In this document: piece by piece, positions 47,221-56,356 of the stretch
Layout: each line of letters begins with the position of its first letter
How positions within the stretch are numbered: the first letter of the stretch is position 1
Source: Lachnospiraceae bacterium
GTDB lineage: Bacteria; Bacillota; Clostridia; Lachnospirales; Lachnospiraceae
DNA: 64,000 nucleotides
Direction of reading: 5' to 3'
Assembly (NCBI GenBank): GCA_910574805.1
Contig: CAJTCV010000005.1
Span: 175,454-239,453, forward strand
Notes under the pieces: model-generated
What the model saw: the letters and a program-made list of their open reading frames with translations, nothing else
Told to the model about the DNA's origin: nothing
Databases searched by the model: none
Made by a program: the position numbers and the translations under genes

Positions 47221-49785
47221 ATGAAGATTTTTGACAAATTATTCGGGACCCACAGTGAGAGGGAGCTGAAGCTGATCACTCCGGTCATCGACCGGATCGA
47301 GGAACTGCGACCCACGATGCAGGCACTTGATGATGAAGGGCTGCGGGAGAAGACAAAGGAGTACAGGCAGAGACTCTCAGAAGGCGCCACACTGGACGAT
47401 CTGCTTCCGGAGGCGTTTGCCACAGTCCGGGAGGCGGCGAGACGTGTGCTGGGTATGGAACACTACCGGGTACAGCTGATCGGAGGCATGATCCTGCATC
47501 AGGGGCGTATCGCAGAGATGCGAACCGGTGAAGGTAAGACACTGGTATCCACACTGCCGGCTTATCTGAACGCGCTGGAGGGCAAAGGCGTCCATGTGGT
47601 TACTGTCAACGATTATCTGGCAAATCGTGATGCCCAGTGGATGGGCAAGGTACATGAGTTCCTGGGGCTGACTGTGGGCGTGGTGCTGAACGGCTCTACC
47701 AAAGAAGAACGCCGCGGGGCATATGCCTGTGATATCACGTATATCACCAACAATGAGCTGGGGTTTGATTATCTGCGGGATAACATGGTTATTTACAAAA
47801 ATCAGCTGGTGCAGAGAGATCTTCACTATGCCATCATCGACGAGATTGACTCGATTCTCATTGACGAGGCGCGTACCCCGCTGATTATTTCCGGTCAGAG
47901 CGGGAAATCTACCAAGTTGTATGAGCTCTGCGACTATGTGGCACATACGCTGAAGCGGGGGGAGGCCAGTAAGGAATTCTCAAAAATGGATGCCATTATG
48001 GGAGAAGAGATCGAAGAGACCGGTGATTTCATTGTCAATGAGAAGGATAAGATCGTTCATCTGACTGCAGATGGTATCAAGAAGGTTGAGAAATACTTTA
48101 ATATCGAGAATCTGGCAGATCCGGAGAATCTGGAGATTCAGCACAACATGGAGCTGGCCCTTCGTGCCAACAATCTCATGTTCCGTGACCAGGACTATGT
48201 GGTAAAAGACGACCAGATTTTTATCGTGGACGAGTTTACCGGGCGAATCATGCCGGGGCGCCGCTATTCGGATGGCCTGCATCAGGCGATTGAGGCCAAG
48301 GAGCATGTGAAGGTCAAAAGAGAAAGCAAGACACTGGCCAATATTACGTTCCAGAATTTCTTTAACAAATACGACAAAAAATGCGGCATGACCGGTACGG
48401 CGCTGACGGAGGAAAAGGAGTTCCGTGCCATCTACGGTATGGATGTCATCGAGATTCCCACCAACCGTCCGGTACAGAGAAGGGATCTGCAGGATGCGGT
48501 GTACAAGACCCGGAAGGAAAAGCTCTTTGCCGTCTGCAACGCCATCGAAGCATCTCACGCCAAAGGGCAGCCGGTGCTGGTGGGTACGATCACAATCGAG
48601 GCATCCGAAGAGCTGAGCCGCATGCTCACAAAGCGGGGGATTCAGCATGAGGTGCTGAATGCCAAGTTCCATGAGCGCGAGGCGGAGATCGTGGCTCTGG
48701 CCGGTCAGCATGGGGCTGTAACCATCGCCACGAACATGGCGGGCCGCGGTACGGATATCCAGCTGGACGAGGAAGCAAGGGCAGCCGGCGGTCTTAAAAT
48801 TATCGGTACGGAGCGCCACGAAGCAAGACGTATTGACAATCAGCTCCGGGGACGTTCCGGGCGTCAGGGGGATCCGGGCGAATCCCGCTTTTACATCTCT
48901 CTGGAGGACGACCTGATGCGTCTGTTCGGATCAGAGCGGCTCATGGGGATGTTCAATGCTCTGGGTGTGCCGGAGAATGAGGAGATCGAGCACAAGATGC
49001 TGACGGATGCCATAGAGAAGGCACAGATGAAAATTGAGAACAACAATTTCGGGATCCGTAAGAATCTGCTGGAGTATGATCAGGTCATGAACGAGCAGCG
49101 GGAAGTGATCTATGCGGAGCGCCGCCGCGTCCTGGACGGAGAGAGCATGCGGGATTCCATCTATAAGATGATCTCGGATATTGTGGAGAATACCATCGAC
49201 ACCTTCATTGGGGACGACCAGGATCCGGAAGAATGGGATCTGACGGGGCTCAATGAGACGCTGCTGCCGGTGATCCCCCTGCAGACGGTCACGGTAGAAC
49301 GCCTGGGCTGTAAGAATAAAGCAGAGATGAAGCATGCGCTGAAGCAGGAAGCCACCAGACTCTATGAGGCGAAGGAAGCGGAATTCCCCAATCCGGAGGT
49401 GATCCGGGAGCTGGAGCGGGTTTTCCTTCTGAAAACGATTGACCGTAAATGGATGAACCATATTGACGACATGGATCAGCTTCGTCAGGGCATCGGCCTC
49501 CAGGCGTACGGCCAGAGGGATCCGTTGGTGGAATACAAGATGAGCGGTTACGAGATGTTTGAGGCCATGACAAACGGTATCCAGGAGGATACCGTGCGGA
49601 TCCTGATGCACATTAAGGTGGAGGAAAAGGCAGAGCGGGAGGAAGTCGCCAAGGTGACAGGGACGAACAAGGATGCCTCTCTGGCTAAAAAGCCGGTGCA
49701 GCGGGCCGCGCAGAAGGTATATCCCAATGACAAATGCCCGTGCGGAAGCGGCAAAAAATACAAGCAGTGCTGCGGCAGAAAATAA
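47221..49785 (+). CDS. secA: Preprotein translocase ATPase SecA
   Basis: SecA drives secretion through SecYEG. The 854-residue protein has Walker [11 protein letters not shown] near residue 100, the DEAD-like box [13 protein letters not shown] near 206, [13 protein letters not shown] near 503 and [10 protein letters not shown] near 540. The C-terminal zinc motif [14 protein letters not shown] is intact. AGGAGAGC precedes ATG 47221. It is followed by a large inverted repeat and prfB. Confidence 0.97.
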   Translation: MKIFDKLFGTHSERELKLITPVIDRIEELRPTMQALDDEGLREKTKEYRQRLSEGATLDDLLPEAFATVREAARRVLGMEHYRVQLIGGMILHQGRIAEMRTGEGKTLVSTLPAYLNALEGKGVHVVTVNDYLANRDAQWMGKVHEFLGLTVGVVLNGSTKEERRGAYACDITYITNNELGFDYLRDNMVIYKNQLVQRDLHYAIIDEIDSILIDEARTPLIISGQSGKSTKLYELCDYVAHTLKRGEASKEFSKMDAIMGEEIEETGDFIVNEKDKIVHLTADGIKKVEKYFNIENLADPENLEIQHNMELALRANNLMFRDQDYVVKDDQIFIVDEFTGRIMPGRRYSDGLHQAIEAKEHVKVKRESKTLANITFQNFFNKYDKKCGMTGTALTEEKEFRAIYGMDVIEIPTNRPVQRRDLQDAVYKTRKEKLFAVCNAIEASHAKGQPVLVGTITIEASEELSRMLTKRGIQHEVLNAKFHEREAEIVALAGQHGAVTIATNMAGRGTDIQLDEEARAAGGLKIIGTERHEARRIDNQLRGRSGRQGDPGESRFYISLEDDLMRLFGSERLMGMFNALGVPENEEIEHKMLTDAIEKAQMKIENNNFGIRKNLLEYDQVMNEQREVIYAERRRVLDGESMRDSIYKMISDIVENTIDTFIGDDQDPEEWDLTGLNETLLPVIPLQTVTVERLGCKNKAEMKHALKQEATRLYEAKEAEFPNPEVIRELERVFLLKTIDRKWMNHIDDMDQLRQGIGLQAYGQRDPLVEYKMSGYEMFEAMTNGIQEDTVRILMHIKVEEKAEREEVAKVTGTNKDASLAKKPVQRAAQKVYPNDKCPCGSGKKYKQCCGRK

Positions 49786-49798
49786 AACAGCAAAACAG

Positions 49799-49884
49799 CA
49801 ACTGTTCATGGGACACACAGATGGATATTCAGGCGCGGAGCGACTGGATGTCCATCTCCAACCCGTGTGTCCCATGGACAGTTG
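49799..49884. repeat. 20-bp inverted repeat with nested hairpin between secA and prfB
   Basis: CAACTGTTCATGGGACACAC (49799-49818) pairs with the arm at 49865-49884 with one G-T wobble. An inner stem AGATGGA/TCCATCT (49819-49825, 49851-49857) extends it. No T tail follows. The prfB -10 (TATAAT) lies 7 bases downstream. Confidence 0.8.
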
Positions 49885-49890
49885 TGGAAC

Positions 49891-49896
49891 TATAAT
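49891..49896 (+). promoter_or_regulatory. Possible -10 box for prfB
   Basis: A perfect TATAAT lies 20 bases before the prfB GTG. Any -35 would have to lie in the right arm of the inverted repeat, where only TGTCCC is seen. Confidence 0.35.
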
Positions 49897-49915
49897 TAAG
49901 AAAGAAGGTGTCGTT

Positions 49916-51032
49916 GTGGTAGAACTGGATCAGTTCAAATATACACTGAACAACTATGCACAGCCCTTGACGGAACTGAGGGATTCACTTTAGCCTGGCT
50001 GGAAAGACGCTCAGGATCGAGGAACTGGAAAAAGAGATGGAGGCCCCCGGCTACTGGGATGATGTGGAGCGTTCCCAGGCGGGCATGAAGGAATTAAACG
50101 GCCTCAAAGAAGAAAAGGAACAATTTGAGAGCCTGCAGGGACAATACGAGGACATCGAGACGCTGCTGGAGATGGGATACGAGGAGAACGATGCGTCTCT
50201 GATCCCGGAGATCCAGGCAGAACTCGACGATTTTGTGGAAAAGCTGGAGTCCATGCGGATCCGGACGCTGCTGTCCGGAGAGTACGACCGCAACAACGCG
50301 ATTCTGAAGCTCAATGCAGGTGCGGGCGGAACGGAGAGCTGCGACTGGGCAGGGATGCTGTACCGGATGTATACCCGCTGGGCAGAACGAAAAGGATTTT
50401 CCGTGGAGGTCCTTGATTATCTGGACGGAGATGAGGCGGGCATCAAGTCCGTGACCTTCCAGGTCAATGGAGAAAATGCCTATGGCTATCTGAAGTCTGA
50501 AAAAGGCGTTCACCGCCTGGTGCGGATTTCGCCGTTTAATGCGCAGGGAAAGAGGCAGACCTCGTTTGTATCCCTGGATGTGATGCCGGACATTGAGGAT
50601 GATATTGACATCGAAGTAAATCAGGATGATCTGCGCATTGATACGTACCGTTCCAGCGGGGCAGGCGGACAGCATATCAACAAGACGTCATCTGCGATCC
50701 GGATCACTCATATCCCCACCGGGATCGTGGTTCAGTGTCAGAATGAGCGTTCCCAGCATCAGAACAAGGATAAGGCCATGCAGATGCTGAAGGCGAAGCT
50801 CTATCTGCTGGAGCAGCAGAAGCAGGCGGAGAAGCTGTCCGGCATCCGCGGAGAAGTCAGTGATATCGCATGGGGCAATCAGATCCGTTCTTATGTCATG
50901 CAGCCCTATACGATGGTAAAGGATCACCGAACCAGTGCGGAGGTCAGCAATGTGGACGGTGTGATGGACGGGAAGATCGATCCATTTATTAATGCGTATC
51001 TGAAATGGATTAATCTGACGCCGGAGGAGTAG
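49916..51032 (+). CDS. prfB: Peptide chain release factor 2, with +1 programmed frameshift
   Basis: RF2 terminates translation at UGA and UAA. The first 25 codons (GTG 49916, AAGAAGGTG upstream, to CTT 49988) are in one frame. After a +1 shift, translation continues from AGC 49992 to 51032, in total about 371 residues, normal for RF2. GEKGVHRLVRISPF-type sequence includes the SPF stop-codon recognition tripeptide, and GAGGQHINK has the GGQ peptidyl-hydrolysis motif. The in-frame stop at the shift site is UAG instead of the usual UGA. The CDS should be annotated as a join. Confidence 0.93.
49978..49994 (+). promoter_or_regulatory. prfB +1 recoding site
   Basis: GAGGGA (49978-49983) is a Shine-Dalgarno-like stimulator, followed after 4 bases by CTT TAG C (49988-49994). 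The organisation is that of the RF2 frameshift site (CUU UGA C), with the stop changed to UAG. Confidence 0.85.
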
Positions 51033-51035
51033 AGA

Positions 51036-51479
51036 ATGGCAGAAAAGAGCAGATATTTTGTACTTAGAGAAAAAGCGGTGCCCGAGGTGCTTTTAAAAGT
51101 CGTGGAGGCCAAAAGGCTTCTGGATTCCGGACGCGTTCTGTCTGTGCAGGAGGCGGTGGATCAGGTTGGCATCAGCAGGAGCTCTTATTACAAATATCAG
51201 AATGACATCTTTCCTTTTCACGATGAGACCAGGGGGAAGACGGTCACCTTTGTGCTGCAGATGGAGGATGAACCGGGACTTTTATCTGTGGTGTTGAATA
51301 TCGTGGCAGAGTTCGGCGCCAATATCCTGACGATTCATCAAAGTATACCCATCAGCGGCGTGGCATCTTTGACGCTGAGCATCGAAGTGTTACTGACAAC
51401 CGGAGACGTCTCTGCCATGATCCAGAAGATCGAGGAGCAGAAAGGCGTACACTATCTGAAAATATTAGGCAGGGAGTAA
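51036..51479 (+). CDS. ACT domain protein (PheB-like)
   Basis: The 147-residue protein has an N-terminal helical part with a helix-turn-helix flavour (SVQEAVDQVGISRSSYYKYQ near residue 43) and a C-terminal ACT domain (FVLQMEDEPGLLSVVLNIVAE near 73). It resembles the PheB/UPF0735 family. ACT domains bind amino acids. It precedes hom by 6 bases, so it may be a regulator of threonine/methionine synthesis, which is inferred. Confidence 0.83.
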   Translation: MAEKSRYFVLREKAVPEVLLKVVEAKRLLDSGRVLSVQEAVDQVGISRSSYYKYQNDIFPFHDETRGKTVTFVLQMEDEPGLLSVVLNIVAEFGANILTIHQSIPISGVASLTLSIEVLLTTGDVSAMIQKIEEQKGVHYLKILGRE

Positions 51480-51485
51480 GAGCGA

Positions 51486-52682
51486 ATGATAAAAGTGGCA
51501 ATTATGGGATATGGCACTGTTGGTTCGGGTGTCTTTGAGGTGATCAGGACCAACGAGAAGAGCATTGATAAAAAAGTGGGGCAGGAGCTGCGCATCAAGT
51601 ATGTGCTGGATCTGCGGGAATTTCCGGGAGATCCGGTCATGGAGGTACTGACCCACGATTTTGAGGACATTATAGGCGATGAGGAAGTCCGCATCGTGGC
51701 GGAGGTCATGGGCGGGCTGCATCCGGCGTATGAATTTACAAAACGCTGCCTGGAGGCGGGAAAGAGCGTATGTACCTCCAACAAGGAGCTGGTGGCGGAG
51801 CACGGCGCGGAGTTGATCCAGATCGCCAAAGAGCATCAGGTGAATTATCTGTTCGAGGCGAGCGTGGGCGGCGGTATTCCGATTATCCGTCCGCTGAATT
51901 CCTCGCTGACAGCGGATGTGATCCTGGAGGTGTCCGGCATCCTCAACGGAACGACCAACTACATGCTGACCAAGATGGATCGGGAAGGCCTGGATTATAT
52001 GGATGTGCTCAAAGAAGCGCAGGATAAAGGCTATGCGGAGCTCCATCCGGAAGCGGATGTGGAGGGCTGGGACGCCTGCCGTAAGATTGCGATTCTGACC
52101 TCGCTGGCCAGCGGCAATCAGGTGGATTTCCACGATATCTATACAGAGGGGATCACGAAGATCACCTCGGAGGATTTCCTGTATGCGAAGAAGCTGAACC
52201 GTTCCATCAAGCTGCTGGCCATCAGTAAGAAAGAGGGAGATACCTACTGTGCCATGGTGAGTCCGGCGCTGGTCCACAGAGAGCATCCGCTCTATGTGGT
52301 CAATGACGTGTTCAACGCCGTTTTCGTCAAAGGTAATATGCTGGGCAATTCCATGTTCTACGGAAGCGGAGCGGGCAAGCTGCCCACGGCCAGTGCGGTG
52401 GCCGGCGATATGGTGGATGCGGCAAGGCATCTGGGCAAGATCATCACCCTGTTCTGGGATCCGGAAAAACTGACGCTTGCGCCCATGGAACAGATGACCA
52501 GACGGTTCTTTGTCCGGATGAAATCGGATACGGAGCCGGAGAAGCTGTTTGGCGACGGAGAACGGATCCACGCGGGGATCTCGGGTGAGATCGGATTTAT
52601 CACGCCGGTGATGACGGAGGCGGAATACGCCGAAAAGGCGAAGGATGCCGAAATTATCAGTATGATCCGGGTGGAAGGCTAG
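51486..52682 (+). CDS. hom: Homoserine dehydrogenase
   Basis: It reduces aspartate semialdehyde to homoserine. The 398-residue protein has the Rossmann motif IMGYGTVGSGVFEVI, SNKELVAEHG near residue 98, the catalytic region LFEASVGGGIPIIRPL near 122 and GILNGTTNYML near 155. The C-terminal region is short, with no clear ACT domain. It is probably co-transcribed with the ACT protein upstream and thrH downstream. Confidence 0.95.
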   Translation: MIKVAIMGYGTVGSGVFEVIRTNEKSIDKKVGQELRIKYVLDLREFPGDPVMEVLTHDFEDIIGDEEVRIVAEVMGGLHPAYEFTKRCLEAGKSVCTSNKELVAEHGAELIQIAKEHQVNYLFEASVGGGIPIIRPLNSSLTADVILEVSGILNGTTNYMLTKMDREGLDYMDVLKEAQDKGYAELHPEADVEGWDACRKIAILTSLASGNQVDFHDIYTEGITKITSEDFLYAKKLNRSIKLLAISKKEGDTYCAMVSPALVHREHPLYVVNDVFNAVFVKGNMLGNSMFYGSGAGKLPTASAVAGDMVDAARHLGKIITLFWDPEKLTLAPMEQMTRRFFVRMKSDTEPEKLFGDGERIHAGISGEIGFITPVMTEAEYAEKAKDAEIISMIRVEG

Positions 52683-52698
52683 AGATGGAGGCGTAAGG

Positions 52699-53301
52699 AT
52701 GGATATTGTATGTTTGGATCTGGAAGGCGTGCTGGTGCCGGAGATCTGGATCGCCTTTTCAGAGGCCACCGGAATACCGGAGCTGAAGCGGACCACACGG
52801 GATGAGCCGGACTATGACAAACTGATGAACTTCCGGCTGAATATTTTAAAAGAACATCATCTTGGGCTGAAGGAGATCCAGAACACCATCGCGGGGATCG
52901 ATCCCCTTCCCGGAGCAAAGGAATTTCTGGATAAACTGCGGACGCTGACGCAGGTATTGATTTTAAGCGATACTTTCACGGAATTTGCAAAGCCTCTGAT
53001 GGAAAAGCTGGGATGGCCCACGCTGTTCTGCAACAGCCTGGAGGTGGCGCCGGACGGGGAGATCACCGGCTATCGGATGCGGATTAAAAATTCCAAGCTG
53101 ACCACGGTGAAAGCGCTGCAGTCGGCAGGATTTGAGACGATCGCTGCCGGAGACAGCTTCAATGACCTAGGGATGATCAAAGCAGGAAGGACAGGATTCC
53201 TGTTCCGGAGCACGGAGCAGATTAAGAAGGACAATCCGGATATTCCGGCATTTGAAGAATATGATGAATTTCTGGCGGCGATTAAAGGCGTGCTGAAATA
53301 A
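52699..53301 (+). CDS. thrH: ThrH: bifunctional phosphoserine phosphatase/homoserine phosphotransferase
   Basis: The 200-residue HAD protein matches ThrH, which can move phosphate from phosphoserine to homoserine. The nucleophile motif is CLDLEGVLVPEIWIAF, motif II is LILSDTFTEF near residue 90 and motif IV AAGDSFNDLGMIKAG near 154. Following hom, it offers a route to phosphohomoserine and threonine without ThrB. It ends the operon at a terminator. Confidence 0.9.
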   Translation: MDIVCLDLEGVLVPEIWIAFSEATGIPELKRTTRDEPDYDKLMNFRLNILKEHHLGLKEIQNTIAGIDPLPGAKEFLDKLRTLTQVLILSDTFTEFAKPLMEKLGWPTLFCNSLEVAPDGEITGYRMRIKNSKLTTVKALQSAGFETIAAGDSFNDLGMIKAGRTGFLFRSTEQIKKDNPDIPAFEEYDEFLAAIKGVLK

Positions 53302-53313
53302 GAACAGATAGAA

Positions 53314-53344
53314 AGGGACTGTCACAGCAGGACAGTCCCTTTTA
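53314..53344 (+). terminator. Rho-independent terminator after thrH
   Basis: AGGGACTGTC (53314-53323) and GACAGTCCCT (53331-53340) form a perfect stem with a 7-base loop and a short T tail. Confidence 0.9.
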
Positions 53345-53485
53345 TCGTGGTTCAGAAGCTTCAAGTTTGATCAGGCATTTTTTCTCTCTCTGCATTTTTG
53401 CTGTAGCTATTCTTTATTTTAATGTTTTCCGCCGTGATGCAAAGATATTAAAAATAGCTCCGAATATGTCCTTTAATTGCACCGA

Positions 53486-53911
53486 TTACTCTGAAGAAGA
53501 TATTCCTTTTGCATATGATAGGACCATTTCTTTTTGGAGACTCGTCAATCTATCATAAATGTTAAGCAGTTCAATCTGTTCAGAAGATAAATCCATATAG
53601 TTGTCCTTTTCTGAAAAAAACTGTGCTAATGTAATTCCGAGTCCGTCGCATATCCGGGATAATGTACTGATAGACGGGTTATATGGGGTACGGAAAATGT
53701 TACGAATTATAGAAAGCGGCATATAAGATTCCTTTGCCAGTTTATAATAGGTCCAGTTACGTTCTGCTGAAATTTTCTGAAGTTTTTGTAAAATATAATT
53801 TTCTTCATGACAAAGTGTATTGTATGGCAGAATACAGGAGCAGTAATTGGATGCTGTATAATACAAAAGAAGATCCGGAGCAATTTTATCTCGAAGTTCT
53901 GCCTGCGCCAT
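53486..53911 (-). CDS. XRE-family helix-turn-helix regulator in an AT-rich patch
   Basis: A 141-residue protein with a central XRE helix-turn-helix: WTYYKLAKESYMPLSIIRNI, then PSISTLSRICDGLGITLAQF near residue 79. The N-terminal 40 residues are unusual for the family and have no clear ribosome site at the ATG, so the true start is uncertain. An upstream frameshift is possible, because an ATG in another frame occurs right where the usual start would be. Base composition is clearly lower in GC than its neighbours, suggesting transfer. Confidence 0.7.
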   Translation of the reverse strand: MAQAELRDKIAPDLLLYYTASNYCSCILPYNTLCHEENYILQKLQKISAERNWTYYKLAKESYMPLSIIRNIFRTPYNPSISTLSRICDGLGITLAQFFSEKDNYMDLSSEQIELLNIYDRLTSLQKEMVLSYAKGISSSE

Positions 53912-53925
53912 GGTAAAGGTACGGT

Positions 53926-54030
53926 ATGAAAAGATATCCGCTGAAGGTATTATCCTCCGTCGACAAATATTCCTTGCTTAAAGAGACGGAATTGGATAAA
54001 ATAGGCAGTAGATTATTTAGAACACGTTAA
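53926..54030 (+). CDS. Small ORF of unknown status
   Basis: A 34-codon open frame (ATG 53926) with only a weak AAAGGT ahead of it. A further 16-codon frame (ATG 54044, AAGGAA upstream) begins MSRRGRP, a start seen in small DNA-binding or mobilisation proteins. Both may be relics of a lost element. Confidence 0.25.
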   Translation: MKRYPLKVLSSVDKYSLLKETELDKIGSRLFRTR

Positions 54031-54066
54031 AAAGGAATGTACCATGTCAAGAAGAGGGCGTCCGGA

Positions 54067-54095
54067 TTGCACAAATAGGAGAATTCGTATATAAT
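54067..54095 (+). promoter_or_regulatory. tex promoter
   Basis: TTGCAC and a perfect TATAAT are separated by 17 bases, 42 bases before the tex ATG. Confidence 0.85.
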
Positions 54096-54137
54096 GTGAA
54101 GCGCACGAGAAAAAACAGGAAGATATAAAGGAGCAGC

Positions 54138-56279
54138 ATGGATATTTTACAGAAACTGACCGAAGAATTACAGGTGAAAAAGTGGCAGGTGGAAGCTGCC
54201 GTGAATCTGATCGACGAAGGGAACACGATTCCTTTTATTTCCCGTTACCGAAAGGAGGTCACAGGGGCTCTGAATGACGAGCAGCTGCGGAAGCTGGACG
54301 AGCGTCTGGCCTATCTGCGGAATCTGGAGGACAAAAAAGCCCAGGTTCTGTCCAGCATTGAGGAGCAGGGAAAGCTGACCGATGAGCTGCGGGCCCAGAT
54401 TGAGGCGGCCCAGACCCAGGTGGCGGTGGACGACCTGTACCGTCCCTACCGTCCCAAACGCAGAACCCGCGCCACCATGGCGAAGGAGAAAGGGCTGGAA
54501 GGGCTGGCGAACATCATTCTCCTGCAGATGACGAAAAATCCTCTGGAAGAAGAGGCGAAAGCGTACCTGTCGGAGGAAAAGGGCGTAGCCGCCGTGGAGG
54601 AGGCCCTGGCGGGGGCGAAGGACATCATCGCGGAAAGTATCTCAGATGAGGCGGACTACCGGACTTATATCCGTACGATTACGTTAAAAGAGGGAATGAT
54701 CACGTCGGAGGCGAAGGACGAGACAAAGGAGTCGGTTTATGAGAATTATTATCATTTCAGCCAGCCTCTGAATAAAATGATGGGACACCGGACGCTGGCG
54801 CTGAACCGGGGAGAGGCGGAGAAGATGCTGACGGTGAAGATCGAAGCGCCGGAGGAGAAAATTCTGCGTTATCTGGAGAAGCAGGTGGTCAAAAGGGACA
54901 ACCCGCATACCTCCGGGGCGTTGAAAGAGACCATTCAGGACAGCTATCACCGTCTGATCGCCCCTGCCATCGAGCGGGAGATCCGGAATCTCCTGACGGA
55001 GCAGGCGGAGGAAGGTGCGATCCAGGTGTTCGGAAAAAATCTGGAGCAGCTTCTGATGCAGCCGCCCATTGCAGGGCAGACGGTCCTGGGCTGGGACCCG
55101 GCGTTTCGTACCGGCTGCAAGCTGGCGGTGGTGGACCCCACCGGAAAGGTGCTGGATACGGTAGTCATCTATCCGACGGCGCCCCAGAATAAAGTAAAGG
55201 AAGCGAAGGCGACCCTGAAAAAACTGATCGAGAAATACCACATCACATTGATTTCCCTTGGAAACGGAACTGCGTCCAGAGAATCCGAGCAGGTCATTGT
55301 GGAACTGTTCCGGGAGATTCCCCAGAAGGTGCAGTATGTGATCGTCAGCGAGGCGGGTGCATCCGTCTATTCAGCCAGTAAACTGGCGACCGAGGAATTC
55401 CCAAATTTTGACGTGGGGCAGCGAAGCGCGGCGTCCATTGCCAGAAGGCTTCAGGACCCGCTGGCGGAACTGGTGAAGATCGATCCCAGGGCCATCGGCG
55501 TGGGGCAGTATCAGCATGACATGAACCAGAAGCGTCTGAGCGAGGCGCTGGGCGGAGTCGTGGAGGATTCCGTCAATAAAGTGGGCGTGGACCTGAATAC
55601 GGCGTCGGCGCCTCTTCTGGAATACGTCTCCGGCATTACGAAGACGCTGGCGAAAAATATTGTGGCGTACCGGGAGGCCAACGGGCGCTTTGCGGACCGC
55701 CGCCAGCTTCTGAAGGTGCCGAAGCTGGGGCCGAAGGCATACGAGCAGTGTGCCGGTTTTCTGCGCATCGCAGGAGGAACCAATCCGCTGGATGCGACCA
55801 GCGTGCATCCGGAGAGCTATGAGGCGGCCACAAAGCTGCTCACGTCTCTGGGGTATTCAGCGGAGGATATCCAGAGCGGCGGCCTGAAAGGAATTTCCAG
55901 AAAGGTTGGTAAGCCGAAGCAGATGGCGCAGGAGCTGGGAGTCGGAGAGCTGACGCTGCAGGATATCATTGCAGAGCTGGAGAAGCCGGCAAGGGATCCC
56001 AGAGACGAGATGCCCCGTCCGGTGCTCAGAAGCGACGTGCTGGATATGAAGGACCTGACGCCGGGCATGGTGCTCAAAGGGACGGTCCGGAATATTATTG
56101 ATTTCGGCGCTTTCGTGGATATCGGCGTCCATCAGGATGGTCTGGTCCATATCTCTCAGATGTCGGACCGGTACATCAAGCATCCGCTGGAAGTGGTGAA
56201 AGTGGGAGATATCGTGGAGGTAAAGGTTCTCAGCGTGGATATGGCAAAGAAGCGGATTTCGCTGACAATGAAGCTGTAG
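54138..56279 (+). CDS. tex: RNA-binding transcription accessory protein Tex
   Basis: The 713-residue nucleic-acid-binding protein has the Tex N-terminal helical region (GNTIPFISRYRKEVTGALND near residue 29), the YqgF/RuvC-like domain (VLGWDPAFRTGCKLAVVD near 320), helix-hairpin-helix repeats near 490-560 and a C-terminal S1 domain (GMVLKGTVRNIIDFGAFVDI near 640). AAAGGAG precedes the ATG. A hypothetical gene follows 77 bases downstream. Confidence 0.95.
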   Translation: MDILQKLTEELQVKKWQVEAAVNLIDEGNTIPFISRYRKEVTGALNDEQLRKLDERLAYLRNLEDKKAQVLSSIEEQGKLTDELRAQIEAAQTQVAVDDLYRPYRPKRRTRATMAKEKGLEGLANIILLQMTKNPLEEEAKAYLSEEKGVAAVEEALAGAKDIIAESISDEADYRTYIRTITLKEGMITSEAKDETKESVYENYYHFSQPLNKMMGHRTLALNRGEAEKMLTVKIEAPEEKILRYLEKQVVKRDNPHTSGALKETIQDSYHRLIAPAIEREIRNLLTEQAEEGAIQVFGKNLEQLLMQPPIAGQTVLGWDPAFRTGCKLAVVDPTGKVLDTVVIYPTAPQNKVKEAKATLKKLIEKYHITLISLGNGTASRESEQVIVELFREIPQKVQYVIVSEAGASVYSASKLATEEFPNFDVGQRSAASIARRLQDPLAELVKIDPRAIGVGQYQHDMNQKRLSEALGGVVEDSVNKVGVDLNTASAPLLEYVSGITKTLAKNIVAYREANGRFADRRQLLKVPKLGPKAYEQCAGFLRIAGGTNPLDATSVHPESYEAATKLLTSLGYSAEDIQSGGLKGISRKVGKPKQMAQELGVGELTLQDIIAELEKPARDPRDEMPRPVLRSDVLDMKDLTPGMVLKGTVRNIIDFGAFVDIGVHQDGLVHISQMSDRYIKHPLEVVKVGDIVEVKVLSVDMAKKRISLTMKL

Positions 56280-56356
56280 CGATGTTGTCAGGTCATGAAA
56301 AACCCTTGACCGGACAAGACAGAGAAAATATTTATGTAAGAAAAAGGAGAGGAAAG

